DNA of 64,000 bases. Source: Myxococcales bacterium (GTDB lineage Bacteria > Myxococcota_A > UBA9160 > SZUA-336). The position numbers and the translations under genes are program-made. The stretch spans positions 1-64,000 of the forward strand of contig JABSQV010000005.1 of the NCBI GenBank assembly GCA_013215565.1. The letters run 5' to 3'. The notes under the pieces were generated by a model. It was not told the origin of the DNA and did no database searches. It worked only from the letters and a program-made list of their open reading frames with translations. Each line of letters opens with the position of its first letter. Position 1 is the first letter of the stretch. Of the stretch, positions 41,760 through 52,378 are shown one piece after another.

Positions 41760-42434
41760 TCAGACGGACGAGTTCGGCGGCTTGGAGTCGAAGTGCCGCA
41801 TTACGCCCAGGATCAGGTCCTCGCGCGTAATCCCAAAGTTGCGGCCGAAGTCGTGAAGCTGCTCGAGATTCCGGTAGAGCGCCGAGAGCAGTTCGGTCAG
41901 GGTCTGTTGGACCCCCTCGCCCGTGATCGCGATGGCCGGAATCGTCGGAATCCCCGTCGCCGCCCAGGACTCGCGGATATCGGCCAGCGGCTTCACGTCG
42001 TCGAGGTCTCGCTTGTTGAACTGCAGCACTTTCGGAAGCCGGTCGAAATCGACTCCGTTGGCCCGCAGATTCGACTCCAGGTCCCGATACGAGAAGGCGT
42101 TCCCGGCCGCCGCGCGGCGCTGCGAATCCGCAATGAAGGCGACCGCGTCGGCCCCTGCCAGCACCACCTTCCGGGTGGCCCGATGCACCACCTGCCCGGG
42201 CACCGTGAAGAGCTTTAGCTTGATCCGGAAGTCCCCCTCCCCGAACTCGACCGGCAGGAAGTCGAAGTAGAGGGTCCGGTCGTTCTGGGTGTCGAGCGAG
42301 ACCATCTCGCCCCGCGTGTGATGCGGCAACTGGGCGTGGATCTGCTGCAGGTTGGTCGTCTTTCCGGACAGAGCCGGGCCGTAGTAGACGATTTTGAGCG
42401 TGATCTCACGCTGTTCGAGATTGAGCTGTGGCAC
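41760..42434 (-). CDS. MglA-family small Ras-like GTPase
   Basis: 224 residues. G1 is GPALSGKT (19-26), the family DRTLYFDFLP segment follows, G3 appears as TVPGQ with a Pro before Gly-Gln as in Myxococcus MglA, and G4 is NKRD. MglA switches polarity and motility machinery in Myxococcus and is controlled by the roadblock-domain GAP MglB. No MglB-like gene is in this window. A C-terminal extension of about 25 residues follows the GTPase fold. Confidence 0.9.
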   Translation of the reverse strand: MPQLNLEQREITLKIVYYGPALSGKTTNLQQIHAQLPHHTRGEMVSLDTQNDRTLYFDFLPVEFGEGDFRIKLKLFTVPGQVVHRATRKVVLAGADAVAFIADSQRRAAAGNAFSYRDLESNLRANGVDFDRLPKVLQFNKRDLDDVKPLADIRESWAATGIPTIPAIAITGEGVQQTLTELLSALYRNLEQLHDFGRNFGITREDLILGVMRHFDSKPPNSSV

Positions 42435-42497
42435 GGGCGCCTCGTTCGCTTCCCTGATATCGGCGCGGGCGCAGCCGCCCCTTAGGGCGCCCGCCGG

Positions 42498-43502
42498 CTA
42501 GTCGCCCCGGGCATCGAGAAAACTGCGCAGCAGTTCGCGGGCCGCACGCGGCGGCGCCTGGGTCCGGGACTCGACCCGCTCCAGCACCCCGGGGAGCTTC
42601 GCGGACACGCGGGGATCCTGACGGAAGGCCTCGCCAAGGCCCTGCTCGAGCAGCGCCCAGAGCCAGGCCCGTGCCTGCTTCAGCCGGCGCGCCTCGAACT
42701 CGCCCGAACTCTGGAGCGCCTCGCGGTGCTTCAGCACCGCGCCCCAGAACTCCCGAATCCCGGTCCCTTCAAGCGCGCTGGTACAGATCACAGGAGGCGA
42801 CCACGATGCACTGCGCGGGCGCAGCAGGTGCAGGGCCGAGGTGTAGTCCGCACGCGCCCGCTCGGCTGCCCGGGCCTGGTCGCCGTCCGCCTTGTTCACG
42901 AGCAGCGCGTCGGCGAGTTCGACGACCCCCTTCTTGATGCCCTGGAGTTCGTCTCCGGCGCCCGGCTGCAGCAGCAGCGCAAAGAAGTCGACCATCGACG
43001 CGACCTCGGTCTCCGACTGCCCGACCCCGACCGTCTCGATCAGGACCACGTCGTAGCCGGCGGCCTCGCAGACCAGCGTGGCCTCGCGGGTGCGGTGCGC
43101 GACACCGCCGAGCGTACCCCCCGAGGGCGTGGGTCGAATGAAGGCGCGCTCGTCCTGGGAGAGCCGGCCCATCCGGGTCTTGTCACCCAGGATGCTCCCG
43201 CCCGTGACTGGGCTCGACGGGTCGACAGCCAGTACCGCAACGCGGTGGTCCTGCTCGATCAGATGCAGCCCGAGCGCCTCGATCCACGAGCTCTTGCCTA
43301 CGCCGGGCGGCCCACTCACGCCCACGCGCAGCCCGCCCCCGCTGTGCGACACCAGCAACTCGAGCAGGTCGAGCCCCTGCTCGAAGTCGGCCGCGCGGCG
43401 GCTCTCGAGCAGCGTGATCGCCTTCGCGACCGCGCGGCGGTCGCCCGACTGGACCCCGCGGGCCAGTTCGGCTGCCGGCGGAGCGACCGCGCGCGAACTC
43501 AC
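42498..43502 (-). CDS. meaB: MeaB/ArgK-type GTPase chaperone of methylmalonyl-CoA mutase
   Basis: 334 residues of the G3E family. The P-loop [12 protein letters not shown] is preceded by an N-terminal helical region, with [20 protein letters not shown] and [11 protein letters not shown] following as in MeaB. A dimerisation arm at the C-terminus is present. MeaB gates loading of adenosylcobalamin and protects the mutase from inactivation. The GTG start overlaps the mutase stop by four bases, so the pair is translationally coupled. Confidence 0.94.
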   Translation of the reverse strand: MSSRAVAPPAAELARGVQSGDRRAVAKAITLLESRRAADFEQGLDLLELLVSHSGGGLRVGVSGPPGVGKSSWIEALGLHLIEQDHRVAVLAVDPSSPVTGGSILGDKTRMGRLSQDERAFIRPTPSGGTLGGVAHRTREATLVCEAAGYDVVLIETVGVGQSETEVASMVDFFALLLQPGAGDELQGIKKGVVELADALLVNKADGDQARAAERARADYTSALHLLRPRSASWSPPVICTSALEGTGIREFWGAVLKHREALQSSGEFEARRLKQARAWLWALLEQGLGEAFRQDPRVSAKLPGVLERVESRTQAPPRAARELLRSFLDARGD

Positions 43503-45643
43503 CGGCCGCGAATCGCCTCGAGCACTCCGGCCGCCGCATCCGGCACGGCCGTCCCGGGACCGAAGACGCGCGAAACCCCGCTCTGTTCGAGGAATTCGTA
43601 GTCCTTCGGGGGCACCACCCCGCCGACGATCACCACCACGTCACCGGCACCGGCGGCAGCGAGTTCGGCGATGAGCGCCGGGACCAGGGTCTTGTGACCG
43701 CCCGCCTGGGTCGAGACCCCAACCGCGTGCGCGTCGTTCTCGATCGCCTGCCGGGCCGCTTCGGCCGGAGTCTGGAACAGCGGACCGATATCCACGTCGA
43801 AGCCGATATCCGCAAACGCCGTTGCAATGACCTTCATACCGCGGTCGTGGCCGTCCTGGCCGAGCTTGACCACCAGCATCCGCGGCCGTCGGCCCTCCTC
43901 CTGCTCGAAGGCCTCGACCTCCGCGCGAACCTCATCGAGTCCTCCGTCATCTCCGAAGGCGCCCCCATAGACGCCCGACACGACGCGGGTGTCGGCGCGA
44001 TGCCGTCCGACGACCTGCTCGATCGCGCTCGAGATCTCGCCCACGCTGGCGCGCACCCGCACGGCCTCGATGGCAGTCTCGAGGAGGTTTCCGGCGCCAC
44101 TGCGCATGACCTCGGTCAGGGCGTCGAGGCGCGCCTGCACTTCTGCCTCGTCCCGGCCGGCCCGCACCTTGCGCAGCCGCTCGACCTGGCTGCGGCGAAC
44201 CTCGGTATTGTCGATGTCGAGGACATCGATCGGCGCCTCCTCGGCGAGCCGGTACTTGTTGACCCCCACGATCACGTCGGCTCCCCGGTCGATGCGCGCC
44301 TGGCGCCGGGCCGCGGCTTCCTCGATGCGAAGCTTGGGCATGCCCTCGCTGATCGCGCGCGTCATCCCCCCGAGGGCCTCGACCTCGTCGATCAGCTTCT
44401 GCGCTTCTGCGGCCAGGCTGTGCGTCAGCGACTCCATGAAGTAGGAGCCCCCGAAGGGATCGACCACGTTCGGAATCCCGGTCTCCTCCTGCAGAATCAG
44501 CTGGGTGTTGCGCGCGATCCGGGCGGTGTCGTCGGTGGGCAGGCTCACGGCCTCGTCCATGGCGTTGGTGTGGAGCGACTGCGTGCCCCCGAACACGGCC
44601 GCCATGGCCTCGATCGTGGTGCGGACCACGTTGTTCATCGGGTCCTGCATGGTCAGGCTCCACCCGGAGGTCTGACAGTGGGTGCGCAGCAGAGAGGAAC
44701 GCGGATCCTCGGGGCTGAACTGCTGCATGAGCTTCGCCCAGAGCAGGCGTGCGGCCCGGAGCTTCGCGACCTCCACGTAGAAGTTCATGCCGATCGCGAA
44801 GAAGAACGAGAGCCGGGGGGCGAAGGCGTCTACGTCGAGCCCCTTCGAGAGCGCGGCGCGCACGTAGTCGAGCCCGTCCGCGAGCGTGAACCCGAGTTCA
44901 AGCGTCGCGTTCGCTCCGGCTTCCTGCATGTGGTAGCCCGAGATCGAAATCGAGTTGAACCGCGGCATGTGCTTCGCCGTGTACTCGATGATGTCCGCGA
45001 CGATCCGCATGCTCGGCTCGGGCGGATAGATGTAGGTGTTGCGAACCATGAACTCCTTGAGGATGTCGTTCTGGATCGTCCCCGAGAGCTTCTCGGGCGC
45101 GACGCCCTGCTCCTCGGCGGCCACGATGTAGCTGGCCAGCACGGGAAGCACGGCCCCGTTCATGGTCATCGAAACGGACATCCGGTCGAGCGGAATGCCC
45201 CCGAACAGGATCTTCATGTCTTCGACGGAGTCGATCGCGACCCCGGCCTTGCCGACGTCCCCTTCGACGCGCTCGTGGTCCGAGTCGTAGCCGCGGTGAG
45301 TCGCCAGATCGAACGCGACCGAGAGCCCGGTCTGTCCGGCCTCGAGATTGCGCCGGTAGAACGCGTTCGACTCTTCCGCGGTCGAGTAGCCCGCGTACTG
45401 CCGAATCGTCCAGGGGCGTTTCGTGTACATGCTGGCGCGCGGGCCCCGCAGATACGGGAACAGACCCGGCACGCTGTCGGTGAACTCAAGCCGGTCGAGG
45501 TCGCGGGCGGTGTAGAGCGGCTTGAGCTTCATGCCCTCCGGGGTCTCATGCGAGAGCTCCGCGGGATCAGCCCCTCGCAGTTCCTTCTGGACCAGCGCCT
45601 CCCACGCCTCCAGGTCCGCCGCACCCCTGCCGTCGTCTGCCAC
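43499..45643 (-). CDS. Methylmalonyl-CoA mutase, catalytic (large) subunit
   Basis: 714 residues, typical of the catalytic chain. The TIM barrel begins with the substrate-threading segment [23 protein letters not shown]. The C-terminal B12-binding domain has DGHDRG, supplying the lower-ligand His, and [12 protein letters not shown]. It interconverts succinyl-CoA and (R)-methylmalonyl-CoA. The GTG start has AAGGAGG close upstream. Only a large-chain gene is present, so it may work as a homodimer or with a small chain elsewhere. A further acyl-CoA mutase (icmF) precedes it. Confidence 0.94.
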   Translation of the reverse strand: MADDGRGAADLEAWEALVQKELRGADPAELSHETPEGMKLKPLYTARDLDRLEFTDSVPGLFPYLRGPRASMYTKRPWTIRQYAGYSTAEESNAFYRRNLEAGQTGLSVAFDLATHRGYDSDHERVEGDVGKAGVAIDSVEDMKILFGGIPLDRMSVSMTMNGAVLPVLASYIVAAEEQGVAPEKLSGTIQNDILKEFMVRNTYIYPPEPSMRIVADIIEYTAKHMPRFNSISISGYHMQEAGANATLELGFTLADGLDYVRAALSKGLDVDAFAPRLSFFFAIGMNFYVEVAKLRAARLLWAKLMQQFSPEDPRSSLLRTHCQTSGWSLTMQDPMNNVVRTTIEAMAAVFGGTQSLHTNAMDEAVSLPTDDTARIARNTQLILQEETGIPNVVDPFGGSYFMESLTHSLAAEAQKLIDEVEALGGMTRAISEGMPKLRIEEAAARRQARIDRGADVIVGVNKYRLAEEAPIDVLDIDNTEVRRSQVERLRKVRAGRDEAEVQARLDALTEVMRSGAGNLLETAIEAVRVRASVGEISSAIEQVVGRHRADTRVVSGVYGGAFGDDGGLDEVRAEVEAFEQEEGRRPRMLVVKLGQDGHDRGMKVIATAFADIGFDVDIGPLFQTPAEAARQAIENDAHAVGVSTQAGGHKTLVPALIAELAAAGAGDVVVIVGGVVPPKDYEFLEQSGVSRVFGPGTAVPDAAAGVLEAIRGR

Positions 45644-45708
45644 TCCGACCTCCTTCGTCGCGCCTCACACAGACCCCGCGGCGCAGTTTAGCCCGGACCC
45701 GACCGCCC

Positions 45709-48700
45709 TCACATCGCCCGGCGGTAGCGCCCGCCGACCTCGAAGAGCGCCTCGGTGATCTGCCCCAGACTGGCCCGCCGCGTGGTTTCGAGCAACTCGG
45801 CCAGCAGGTTCCCGCCCGCGGTCGCGACCTCCTGGAGCCGCTGCAGAGCCGGGCCCACGGCATCGGCGTTCCGGGCCTGGAAGCACTCCAGATTCTCGAG
45901 CTGGCTGCGCCTCTCCGCATCCGTAGCCCGGATCAGTTCCGGGGCCATGGGCGCCTCACTGGGCTCGGGATTCTGGAAGGTATTGACGCCGATCACGGGA
46001 ACCTCGCCCGAGTGTTTGCCCCGCTCGTAGAGCAGGCTCTCGTCCTGGATCCGGCCGCGCTGATACATCGTCTCCATCGCCCCGAGAACGCCCCCCCGTT
46101 CGGAAAGCCGCTCGAACTCCTCGAGCACGGCCTCCTCGACCTGATCCGTGAGCGCCTCGATCGCGTAGGAGCCCTGCAACGGGTTCTCGCTGCGCGACTG
46201 ACCGAACTCCCGGCCCAGGATCAACTGGATCGCGAGCGCCCGCCGAACCGACGCCTCGGTCGGGGTCGTCACCGCCTCGTCATAGGCGTTCGTGTGCAGG
46301 CTGTTGCATTGGTCGTCCAGCGCCGCGAGCGCCTGGATCGTGGTCCGGATGTCGTTGAACGCCATCTCCTGTGTGTGAAGGGAGCGCCCCGACGTCTGAA
46401 CGTGATACTTGAGCTTCTGGGAGCGCTCGCCGGCCCCGTAGCGGTCACGCATCGCGATCGCCCAGATGCGGCGGGCCACGCGGCCGATCACGGAGTATTC
46501 CGGGTCGAGACCGCTCGAGAAGAAGAACGAAAAGTTGGGCGCGAACTCGTCCACGGCCATGCCCTCGGCCAGGTAGTACTCGCAGTAGGTCAGGCCGTTC
46601 GCCAGGGTGAAGGCGAGCTGGGAGATCGGGTTCGCACCCGCCTCGGCGATGTGATAGCCCGAGACCGAGACCGAATAGAAGTTCCGGACGTCGTGATCGA
46701 CGAAGAAGCGCTGCACGTCCCGCATCATCCGGAGCGCGAACTCGGTCGAGAAGATGCATGTGTTCTGGGCCTGATCCTCCTTCAGGATGTCTGCCTGAAC
46801 GGTTCCGCGGACGCTGCGTAGCACCTCGGTGCGAATCCGCTCGTAGACCTCGGGCGCGACCAGTTCGTCCCCCGCAATCCCGAGCAGGCCCAGGCCCGTC
46901 CCGTCGTGTCCCTCTGGGAGTGGACCGGCGAATTCCGGGCAGCGGCGCGCCCGGATCGCGGCCCGCGCACGCTCGAGTTCTCCGGTCTCGCGCAGATGGC
47001 GCTCGACGCGCTGGTCGATCGCGGCGTTCAGAAAGAAGGCCAGTACGACGGGCGCGGGCCCATTGATCGTCATCGAGACCGAGGTCGCGGGGTCGCAGAG
47101 GTCGAAGCCGGAGTAGAGTTTCTTGGCGTCGTCGACGGTGCAGACCGAGACGCCCGAGGTACCGACCTTGCCCCAGATGTCGGGGCGGGGGTGCGGATCG
47201 CGCCCGTACAGCGTCACGCTGTCGAAGGCCGTCGAGAGTCGCACCGCCGGCTGCCCCCGCGAGAGCAAATGAAAGCGCCGGTTGGTCCGCTCCGGCGTTC
47301 CCTCGCCGGCGAACATCCGGGCCGGGTCCTCCTCGCGGCGCGCGAAGGGGAAGACCCCGCCGGTGAACGGGAACGACCCCGGGGGCCCCTCGCGCCCTAG
47401 GTAGCGGACGAGTTCCCCCCACTCGTCGGCTGCGGGCAACGCGACCCGCGGGAGCGCCAGTCCCGATTGAGTCCGGGTCCGGTTCTCGACCTCGATCTCG
47501 CGGTCTCGAACCCGGTAGGACTGCGATGTAGCCGCATAGCGATCGCGCAACTCCGCCCAGCCGGCGACTGCCTCACGAGTTCCGGACTCGAGCCGGGCCA
47601 GCGCCAGGTCGTAGCGGCGCCGCAACTCGCTCACCGCCTCGTTCGGAGCAGCGGCCCGGCCCGCACCCGAGTCGTAGGAGGTCAGGCGCTCGGGGGGCTC
47701 GTCACCGAGCGCACGGAGCGCACGGCCCAGCGCGTAGCCCTCGCGCGCGATTTCCGCCTGCTCGGCGCTGCGGCGGTGATAGGCGCGAACCTGCTCCGCG
47801 ATCTCGCCCAGGTAGCGCGCTCGGGCCTCGGGGATCAAAGGTGCCGGCCGCAGCGCCTCGGTGGGAGGAAGGACGCGTCGCGGGTACTCAGGAAAGCCCG
47901 CCTCTGCAATCCGGGCGAGCAGGGCCTGAAACAGTCGATCGGTCCCGGGATCTGCAAAGCGGCTCGCGATGGTGGCAAAGACCGGAACATCGTCGGGGGC
48001 CCGCGCGTCCGTGGGGTGGTCGCGCCGCCACTGGCGCGAGACCGCGCGCAGCGCATCCGGGCCGCCGCGCCGGTCGTACTTGTTGAGCACGACCAGTTCA
48101 GCGAGGTCGAGCATGTCGATCTTCTCGAGCTGCGAGGCGGCCCCGAACTCGGGCGTCATGACGTAGACGGAAAGGTCCCCGAGGTCGACGATCTCGGAGT
48201 CGCTCTGACCGATGCCGGCCGTCTCGACGATCACGAGGTCGTAGCCGGCACCCTGCAGCACCGCGATCGCGTCCGACACTGCGCGCGAAAGCGCCAGATG
48301 CGCCTGCCGCGTCGCCAGCGAACGCATGAACACGCCCGGACCGTAGATCGAGTTCATGCGCAGCCGATCTCCGAGCAGCGCACCGCCGCTCCGCCGCCGC
48401 GAGGGATCGATGCTCAGGATCCCGACCGAGCGGCCCGGGAACTCGCGCCGGTAGCGGCGGACGATCTCGTCGACCAGGCTGGACTTCCCGGCCCCGCCGG
48501 TCCCCGTGAAACCGACCACCGGCGCACGCGGGCTGCGCCGGCGCGCCTCCAGCCGTGACCGGATCCTGCCCCGCAGCGCAGCCGCAGGATCGACGCGGGC
48601 CTCGAACCAGCTGATCAACCGGCCGACAGCCGCCGGATTCTCGACGGACAGTCGTTCGATCTCGGACTCGGGCGCCGCGTGTGTGCGGCCCGTACACTCC

Positions 48701-49134
48701 CCCAGGATCTGGCGGACCATCCCATCCAGGCCCAGGGCCTGACCGTCCTCGGGACGAAAGATGCGCGCCACCCCGTAGCGCTCCAGTTCCCGGACCTCTG
48801 CGGGCGCGATCACGCCGCCACCGCCCGCGTACACGCGAACCTGTTCGCCGCCGCACGCACGCAGCTGGTCGACCAGGAAGCGGAAGAAATCGAGGTGACC
48901 GCCCTGATACGAGGACACGCAGACCGCATCCGCGTCTTCCTGGACCGCCGTACTCGCGATCTCTTCGACGGAGCGATCGTGTCCGAGATGAATCACCTCC
49001 GCTCCGGCGGTCTGCAGCAGGCGCCGGATCAGGTTAATGGCGGCGTCGTGCCCGTCGAAAAGGGCCGCCGCGGTCACGACGCGAACCGGCGTCCGGCGGG
49101 CCGGGGAGGATTCGCTGACGGGTGCGCTCTTCAT
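45709..49134 (-). CDS. icmF: Fused isobutyryl-CoA mutase (IcmF)
   Basis: 1141 residues from the ATG at 49134; the track start lies 35 codons upstream without family similarity. Domain order is that of IcmF: an N-terminal B12-binding domain (FDGHDAAINLIRRLLQ and SSYQGGH), a MeaB-like GTPase (GFTGTGGAGKSSLVDE, then SIDPSRRRSGGALLGDRLRM), a linker, and a mutase barrel (KVGTSGVSVCTVDD and the later HTNAYDEAVTTPTE). It interconverts isobutyryl-CoA and butyryl-CoA, and some members act on isovaleryl/pivalyl-CoA. It connects valine or branched acids with straight-chain acyl-CoA degradation. Confidence 0.95.
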   Translation of the reverse strand: MKSAPVSESSPARRTPVRVVTAAALFDGHDAAINLIRRLLQTAGAEVIHLGHDRSVEEIASTAVQEDADAVCVSSYQGGHLDFFRFLVDQLRACGGEQVRVYAGGGGVIAPAEVRELERYGVARIFRPEDGQALGLDGMVRQILGECTGRTHAAPESEIERLSVENPAAVGRLISWFEARVDPAAALRGRIRSRLEARRRSPRAPVVGFTGTGGAGKSSLVDEIVRRYRREFPGRSVGILSIDPSRRRSGGALLGDRLRMNSIYGPGVFMRSLATRQAHLALSRAVSDAIAVLQGAGYDLVIVETAGIGQSDSEIVDLGDLSVYVMTPEFGAASQLEKIDMLDLAELVVLNKYDRRGGPDALRAVSRQWRRDHPTDARAPDDVPVFATIASRFADPGTDRLFQALLARIAEAGFPEYPRRVLPPTEALRPAPLIPEARARYLGEIAEQVRAYHRRSAEQAEIAREGYALGRALRALGDEPPERLTSYDSGAGRAAAPNEAVSELRRRYDLALARLESGTREAVAGWAELRDRYAATSQSYRVRDREIEVENRTRTQSGLALPRVALPAADEWGELVRYLGREGPPGSFPFTGGVFPFARREEDPARMFAGEGTPERTNRRFHLLSRGQPAVRLSTAFDSVTLYGRDPHPRPDIWGKVGTSGVSVCTVDDAKKLYSGFDLCDPATSVSMTINGPAPVVLAFFLNAAIDQRVERHLRETGELERARAAIRARRCPEFAGPLPEGHDGTGLGLLGIAGDELVAPEVYERIRTEVLRSVRGTVQADILKEDQAQNTCIFSTEFALRMMRDVQRFFVDHDVRNFYSVSVSGYHIAEAGANPISQLAFTLANGLTYCEYYLAEGMAVDEFAPNFSFFFSSGLDPEYSVIGRVARRIWAIAMRDRYGAGERSQKLKYHVQTSGRSLHTQEMAFNDIRTTIQALAALDDQCNSLHTNAYDEAVTTPTEASVRRALAIQLILGREFGQSRSENPLQGSYAIEALTDQVEEAVLEEFERLSERGGVLGAMETMYQRGRIQDESLLYERGKHSGEVPVIGVNTFQNPEPSEAPMAPELIRATDAERRSQLENLECFQARNADAVGPALQRLQEVATAGGNLLAELLETTRRASLGQITEALFEVGGRYRRAM

Positions 49135-49271
49135 CTCTCGCAGAACCCCTCTGCTGTTCTCTTCGGTCCCCTTCCAGCTCTTCGGCCGCAGCGGGCCCGA
49201 GCCTTCCGGCGGGGACCCGCTGCCAGGAGGGCACCACACGGCAGCACGCGAAACTTACATGAAACCGACTA

Positions 49272-49294
49272 AATCACTGCAAAACATAGTGATT
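49272..49294. promoter_or_regulatory. AT-rich operator-like inverted repeat upstream of icmF
   Basis: AATCACT (49272-49278), nine-base spacer, AGTGATT (49288-49294), about 140 bp upstream of the icmF start. The sequence around it is AT-rich amid a GC-rich background and contains TATGTT and TTTGCA elements on the minus strand. It looks like a promoter/operator for icmF. Nothing else is identifiable in the 221-bp gap between hbd and icmF. Confidence 0.5.
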
Positions 49295-49355
49295 CTATGC
49301 CGCGGTCGCCGGCGCCGCAGTCGCCGGGCACTGACGCGGCCGGTCGCGGACCCGG

Positions 49356-50198
49356 CTAGTAGGAGTAGAAGCCGCGTCCGGTCTTGGTCCCGAGCCAGCC
49401 GGCCTCCACTCGCTTGCGGATCAGCGGGCAGAGCTTGTAGTGCGGGTGCCCGAGTTCGCGGTAAAGCGTGTCCAGGATCGCAGCCACCACGTCGAGCCCG
49501 ACGAGGTCGGCCAGCGCCAGCGGCCCCATCGGGTGGTTGCAGCCGAGCTTCATGCACTCATCGATCGCCTCGGGCTCCGCGACGCCCTGCATCAGTGCGT
49601 AGGCGGCCTCGTTGATCATGGGCATGATCACGCGGTTCACGACGAAGCCGGGCATGTCCCGGACCGGGACCGCGACCTTGTGGAGTTGCTCGGCGAGGTC
49701 CGTGACCGCCTGCGCAGTCGCGTCGCTGGTCTCGAGTCCGCGCACGATCTCGACGAGCTTCATGGCACCCACGGGGTTGAAGAAGTGCATGCCGATGAAC
49801 TTCTCCGCGCGGCCGGTATCCCGCCCCAGGTCGGTAATCGACAGCGAGGAGGTGTTCGTCGCGAAGATCACGTCCTCGGTGCAGATCTCGTGGAGCCGGG
49901 AGTAGAGCTCGAGCTTGGTCTCGCGATCCTCGGAAACCGCCTCGATCACAATGTCGCTGCGCTTGAGATCGTCGAGGGCCGAACTCCCCTGAATCCGCCC
50001 GAGCGCGGCGTCGCGGTCCGCCTGCGAGATCTTCTCGCGGCTCAGCATGCGGTCGAGCCCCTTGGTGACCGCGCCGAGCCCTTTCTCGACACTCGTCTCC
50101 CGGCGATTCCAGAACAGCACCTCGTAGCCGTTCTGGGCCGCGAGCTGAGCGATGCCGGCCCCCATCGTTCCGGTTCCGAGAACCGCCAGGGTCTTCAT
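49356..50198 (-). CDS. 3-hydroxybutyryl-CoA dehydrogenase
   Basis: 280 residues from the ATG at 50198, which overlaps the thiolase stop (TGATG); the track start is inside the thiolase gene. The Rossmann motif is [18 protein letters not shown], followed by [21 protein letters not shown] with the catalytic His, and [16 protein letters not shown] in the C-terminal helical domain. It oxidises or forms 3-hydroxybutyryl-CoA with NAD(P). With the thiolase it links acetyl-CoA, acetoacetyl-CoA and 3-hydroxybutyryl-CoA; no crotonase or butyryl-CoA dehydrogenase is adjacent. Confidence 0.93.
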   Translation of the reverse strand: MKTLAVLGTGTMGAGIAQLAAQNGYEVLFWNRRETSVEKGLGAVTKGLDRMLSREKISQADRDAALGRIQGSSALDDLKRSDIVIEAVSEDRETKLELYSRLHEICTEDVIFATNTSSLSITDLGRDTGRAEKFIGMHFFNPVGAMKLVEIVRGLETSDATAQAVTDLAEQLHKVAVPVRDMPGFVVNRVIMPMINEAAYALMQGVAEPEAIDECMKLGCNHPMGPLALADLVGLDVVAAILDTLYRELGHPHYKLCPLIRKRVEAGWLGTKTGRGFYSY

Positions 50199-51376
50199 CA
50201 GACCAGCTCCACGCCGAGCGCGACCGCCTCGCCACCGCCGATGCAGAGCGTCGCGACGCCGCGGCGCTTGCCCCGGTCGCGCAGCGCGTGGAGCAGGGTC
50301 ACGAGCACCCGCGCTCCCGAACAGCCGATCGGATGGCCCAGCGACACGGCTCCGCCGTGCACGTTCACGCTCTCTGGATCGAGCCCGTGCTCCTTTACGG
50401 CGGCCAGCGTCACGCCCGAGAACGCCTCGTTGATCTCGTAGAGATCCCAGTCTCGGGCTCGCGTCCCGCTCTTGTCGTAGAGCTTCTGAAGCGCTTGCAC
50501 GGGCGCGATCGTGAACCACTTGGGCTCGACGGCGGCCGAGGCATCACACACGATCCGCGCCAGCTTGCGAAGCCCGAGTTCCTGCGCCTGCTCCTCGCCG
50601 GCCAGCAGCAGTGCAGCCGCACCGTCGTTTAGCGTCGAGGCATTCGCGGCCGTCACCGTACCCTGCTTGCTGAAGGCCGCGCGCAGCTTCGAGAACTTCG
50701 CCGGGTCCCCGCGGGACGGCTCTTCGTCAGCATCGATCAGGACGGGGTCACCGCGCCGCTGGGGTACGGGCACCGGAACGATCTCGTCCTTGAACTTGCC
50801 GGCCTCCCAGGCCCCGAGTGCTCGACGATAGGACTCCGCCGCAAACGCGTCCTGGTCCTCGCGACTGAACGCGTACTTCTCGGCAACCAGGTCGCCACAG
50901 TTCCCCATGTGCATGTCGTCGTAGGGATCCCAGAGACCGTCGTGGATCATCGTATCGATGATCTGGCCGTTCCCCATCCGATAGCCACCACGCGCATTCG
51001 GCAGGCAGTAAGGAGCGTTGGTCATGCTCTCCATACCCCCGGCGACCATCACGCCGACGTCCCCGATCATGATCTCGCGGCGCGCGAACATCACAGCCTG
51101 AAGGCCGGATCCACAGACCTTGTTGATCGTGACCGCCTCGGTCGAATCGGGAAGCCCCGCCTTGATCACGGCCTGGCGCGCTGGCGCCTGGCCCATGCCG
51201 GCGGAGAGCACGTTGCCGAGGTAGACCCGCTCGACCTGATCCGGGGTCGCACCCGCGCGCGCAACGGCCTCCTTGACGGCCACCGCTCCGAGATCGGCCG
51301 CCGAAAGCGACGCGAACGCCCCCTGGAACGACCCGATCGGGGTCCGGGCGGCGCTACAGATCAGTACCTCGTTCAT
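50198..51376 (-). CDS. Acetyl-CoA acetyltransferase (thiolase)
   Basis: 392 residues. The nucleophile Cys is in [14 protein letters not shown], the His in [19 protein letters not shown], and the second Cys in [10 protein letters not shown], all at normal positions. It condenses two acetyl-CoA to acetoacetyl-CoA or cleaves it. It is coupled to the dehydrogenase gene downstream and lies 138 bp after era, where a weak promoter can be drawn. Confidence 0.94.
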   Translation of the reverse strand: MNEVLICSAARTPIGSFQGAFASLSAADLGAVAVKEAVARAGATPDQVERVYLGNVLSAGMGQAPARQAVIKAGLPDSTEAVTINKVCGSGLQAVMFARREIMIGDVGVMVAGGMESMTNAPYCLPNARGGYRMGNGQIIDTMIHDGLWDPYDDMHMGNCGDLVAEKYAFSREDQDAFAAESYRRALGAWEAGKFKDEIVPVPVPQRRGDPVLIDADEEPSRGDPAKFSKLRAAFSKQGTVTAANASTLNDGAAALLLAGEEQAQELGLRKLARIVCDASAAVEPKWFTIAPVQALQKLYDKSGTRARDWDLYEINEAFSGVTLAAVKEHGLDPESVNVHGGAVSLGHPIGCSGARVLVTLLHALRDRGKRRGVATLCIGGGEAVALGVELV

Positions 51377-51484
51377 GGCTCTTCCTCCGGTTCGGGCAGC
51401 GGCTCAGGCGTCGCGACCCGCTCCCCGCGGGGCGCTGCCGCACGACCCCAAAAAGCTCTGCAATCTCGCAGGAGTCTACACTGC

Positions 51485-51514
51485 ACCGTACCCGACCCCG
51501 GCTCGGAGCGTCAA
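51485..51514 (-). promoter_or_regulatory. Possible promoter of the thiolase-dehydrogenase pair
   Basis: On the minus strand TTGACG (51514-51509), an 18-bp spacer and TACGGT (51490-51485). The -35 abuts the era stop codon. The -10 is a weak match, so this is tentative. Confidence 0.3.
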
Positions 51515-52378
51515 TCAGAGATAGCCGAGTTCTCGGGCCCGCTTGAGCCGGCGCGTCCAGTTGCGGTCGGTCTTGACCCAGAGCTTCAGGTGAACGGGCT
51601 TTCCCACCAGTTCTGCAATCCGGCGACGAGCCTCGGTCCCCAGTTCTCGCAGCATCCGGCCCCCGTCCCCCACGACGATCCCCTTCTGCGAATCGCGCTC
51701 GACCAGTAGATTGGCCCGGATCCGCAGATCCGCGTCGGCTTCGTTCCACTCCAGAACCTCGGCCCCCAGCGAATACGGAATTTCGTCTCGGAGCAGTTCG
51801 AAGGAAACCTCACGCAGCAGTTCACAGGCCAGAAAGCGCAGTGAGCGATCGGTCAGCGCGTCCTCGGGATACAGGGCCGGTGACTCGGGGAGATGCTCGA
51901 TCAGGACTTCGATCAGCGCCTCGATGCCGGCTCCGGTCCGGGCCGAGATCTCGAGCACCGAGTCGAAACGCTCGCGGCTCGGCAGGGGGCCCGGCGCGCG
52001 CAGGTCACACTTGGTCCGTACAGCGATCAGGGGTGCGCTGAGCGACGCCAGCCGCTCTTCGGGTGTGTCCCAGGCCGCACCGGCGTCGAACAGCAGGACG
52101 CGCACGTCGGCGTCTTCGGCGGAGCGAATCGCGGCCTCGGTCAGCGCGAGATTGAAACGCGCCTGGCTGCGGTTGACGCCGGGTGTGTCGTGGAACAGAA
52201 GCTGGGCCCCGGGCCGGTGGACGACCCCGAGAATCCGGCTGCGCGTGGTCTGCGCGCGAGGAGACGTGATCGCGATCTTCTCACCCAGAAGCGCGTTCAG
52301 CAGCGTCGACTTTCCCGCATTCGGGCGGCCCAACAGCGCGACCACGCCGCAGCGGTGGCGGGCGGGGTCCTGGCTCAT
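51515..52378 (-). CDS. era: Ribosome-assembly GTPase Era
   Basis: 287 residues. The G1 motif is GRPNAGKST (17-25), G2 region TTRSRILGVV, G3 DTPG, and TKCD at the G4 position (NKxD in most Era proteins). The C-terminal KH domain includes GIVVGDGGRMLRELGTEARR and ends VKLWVKTDRNW-like (LKLWVKTDRNWTRR). Era binds the 3' end of 16S rRNA in 30S maturation. The ATG overlaps the rnc stop (ATGA), the conserved rnc-era coupling. Confidence 0.95.
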   Translation of the reverse strand: MSQDPARHRCGVVALLGRPNAGKSTLLNALLGEKIAITSPRAQTTRSRILGVVHRPGAQLLFHDTPGVNRSQARFNLALTEAAIRSAEDADVRVLLFDAGAAWDTPEERLASLSAPLIAVRTKCDLRAPGPLPSRERFDSVLEISARTGAGIEALIEVLIEHLPESPALYPEDALTDRSLRFLACELLREVSFELLRDEIPYSLGAEVLEWNEADADLRIRANLLVERDSQKGIVVGDGGRMLRELGTEARRRIAELVGKPVHLKLWVKTDRNWTRRLKRARELGYL

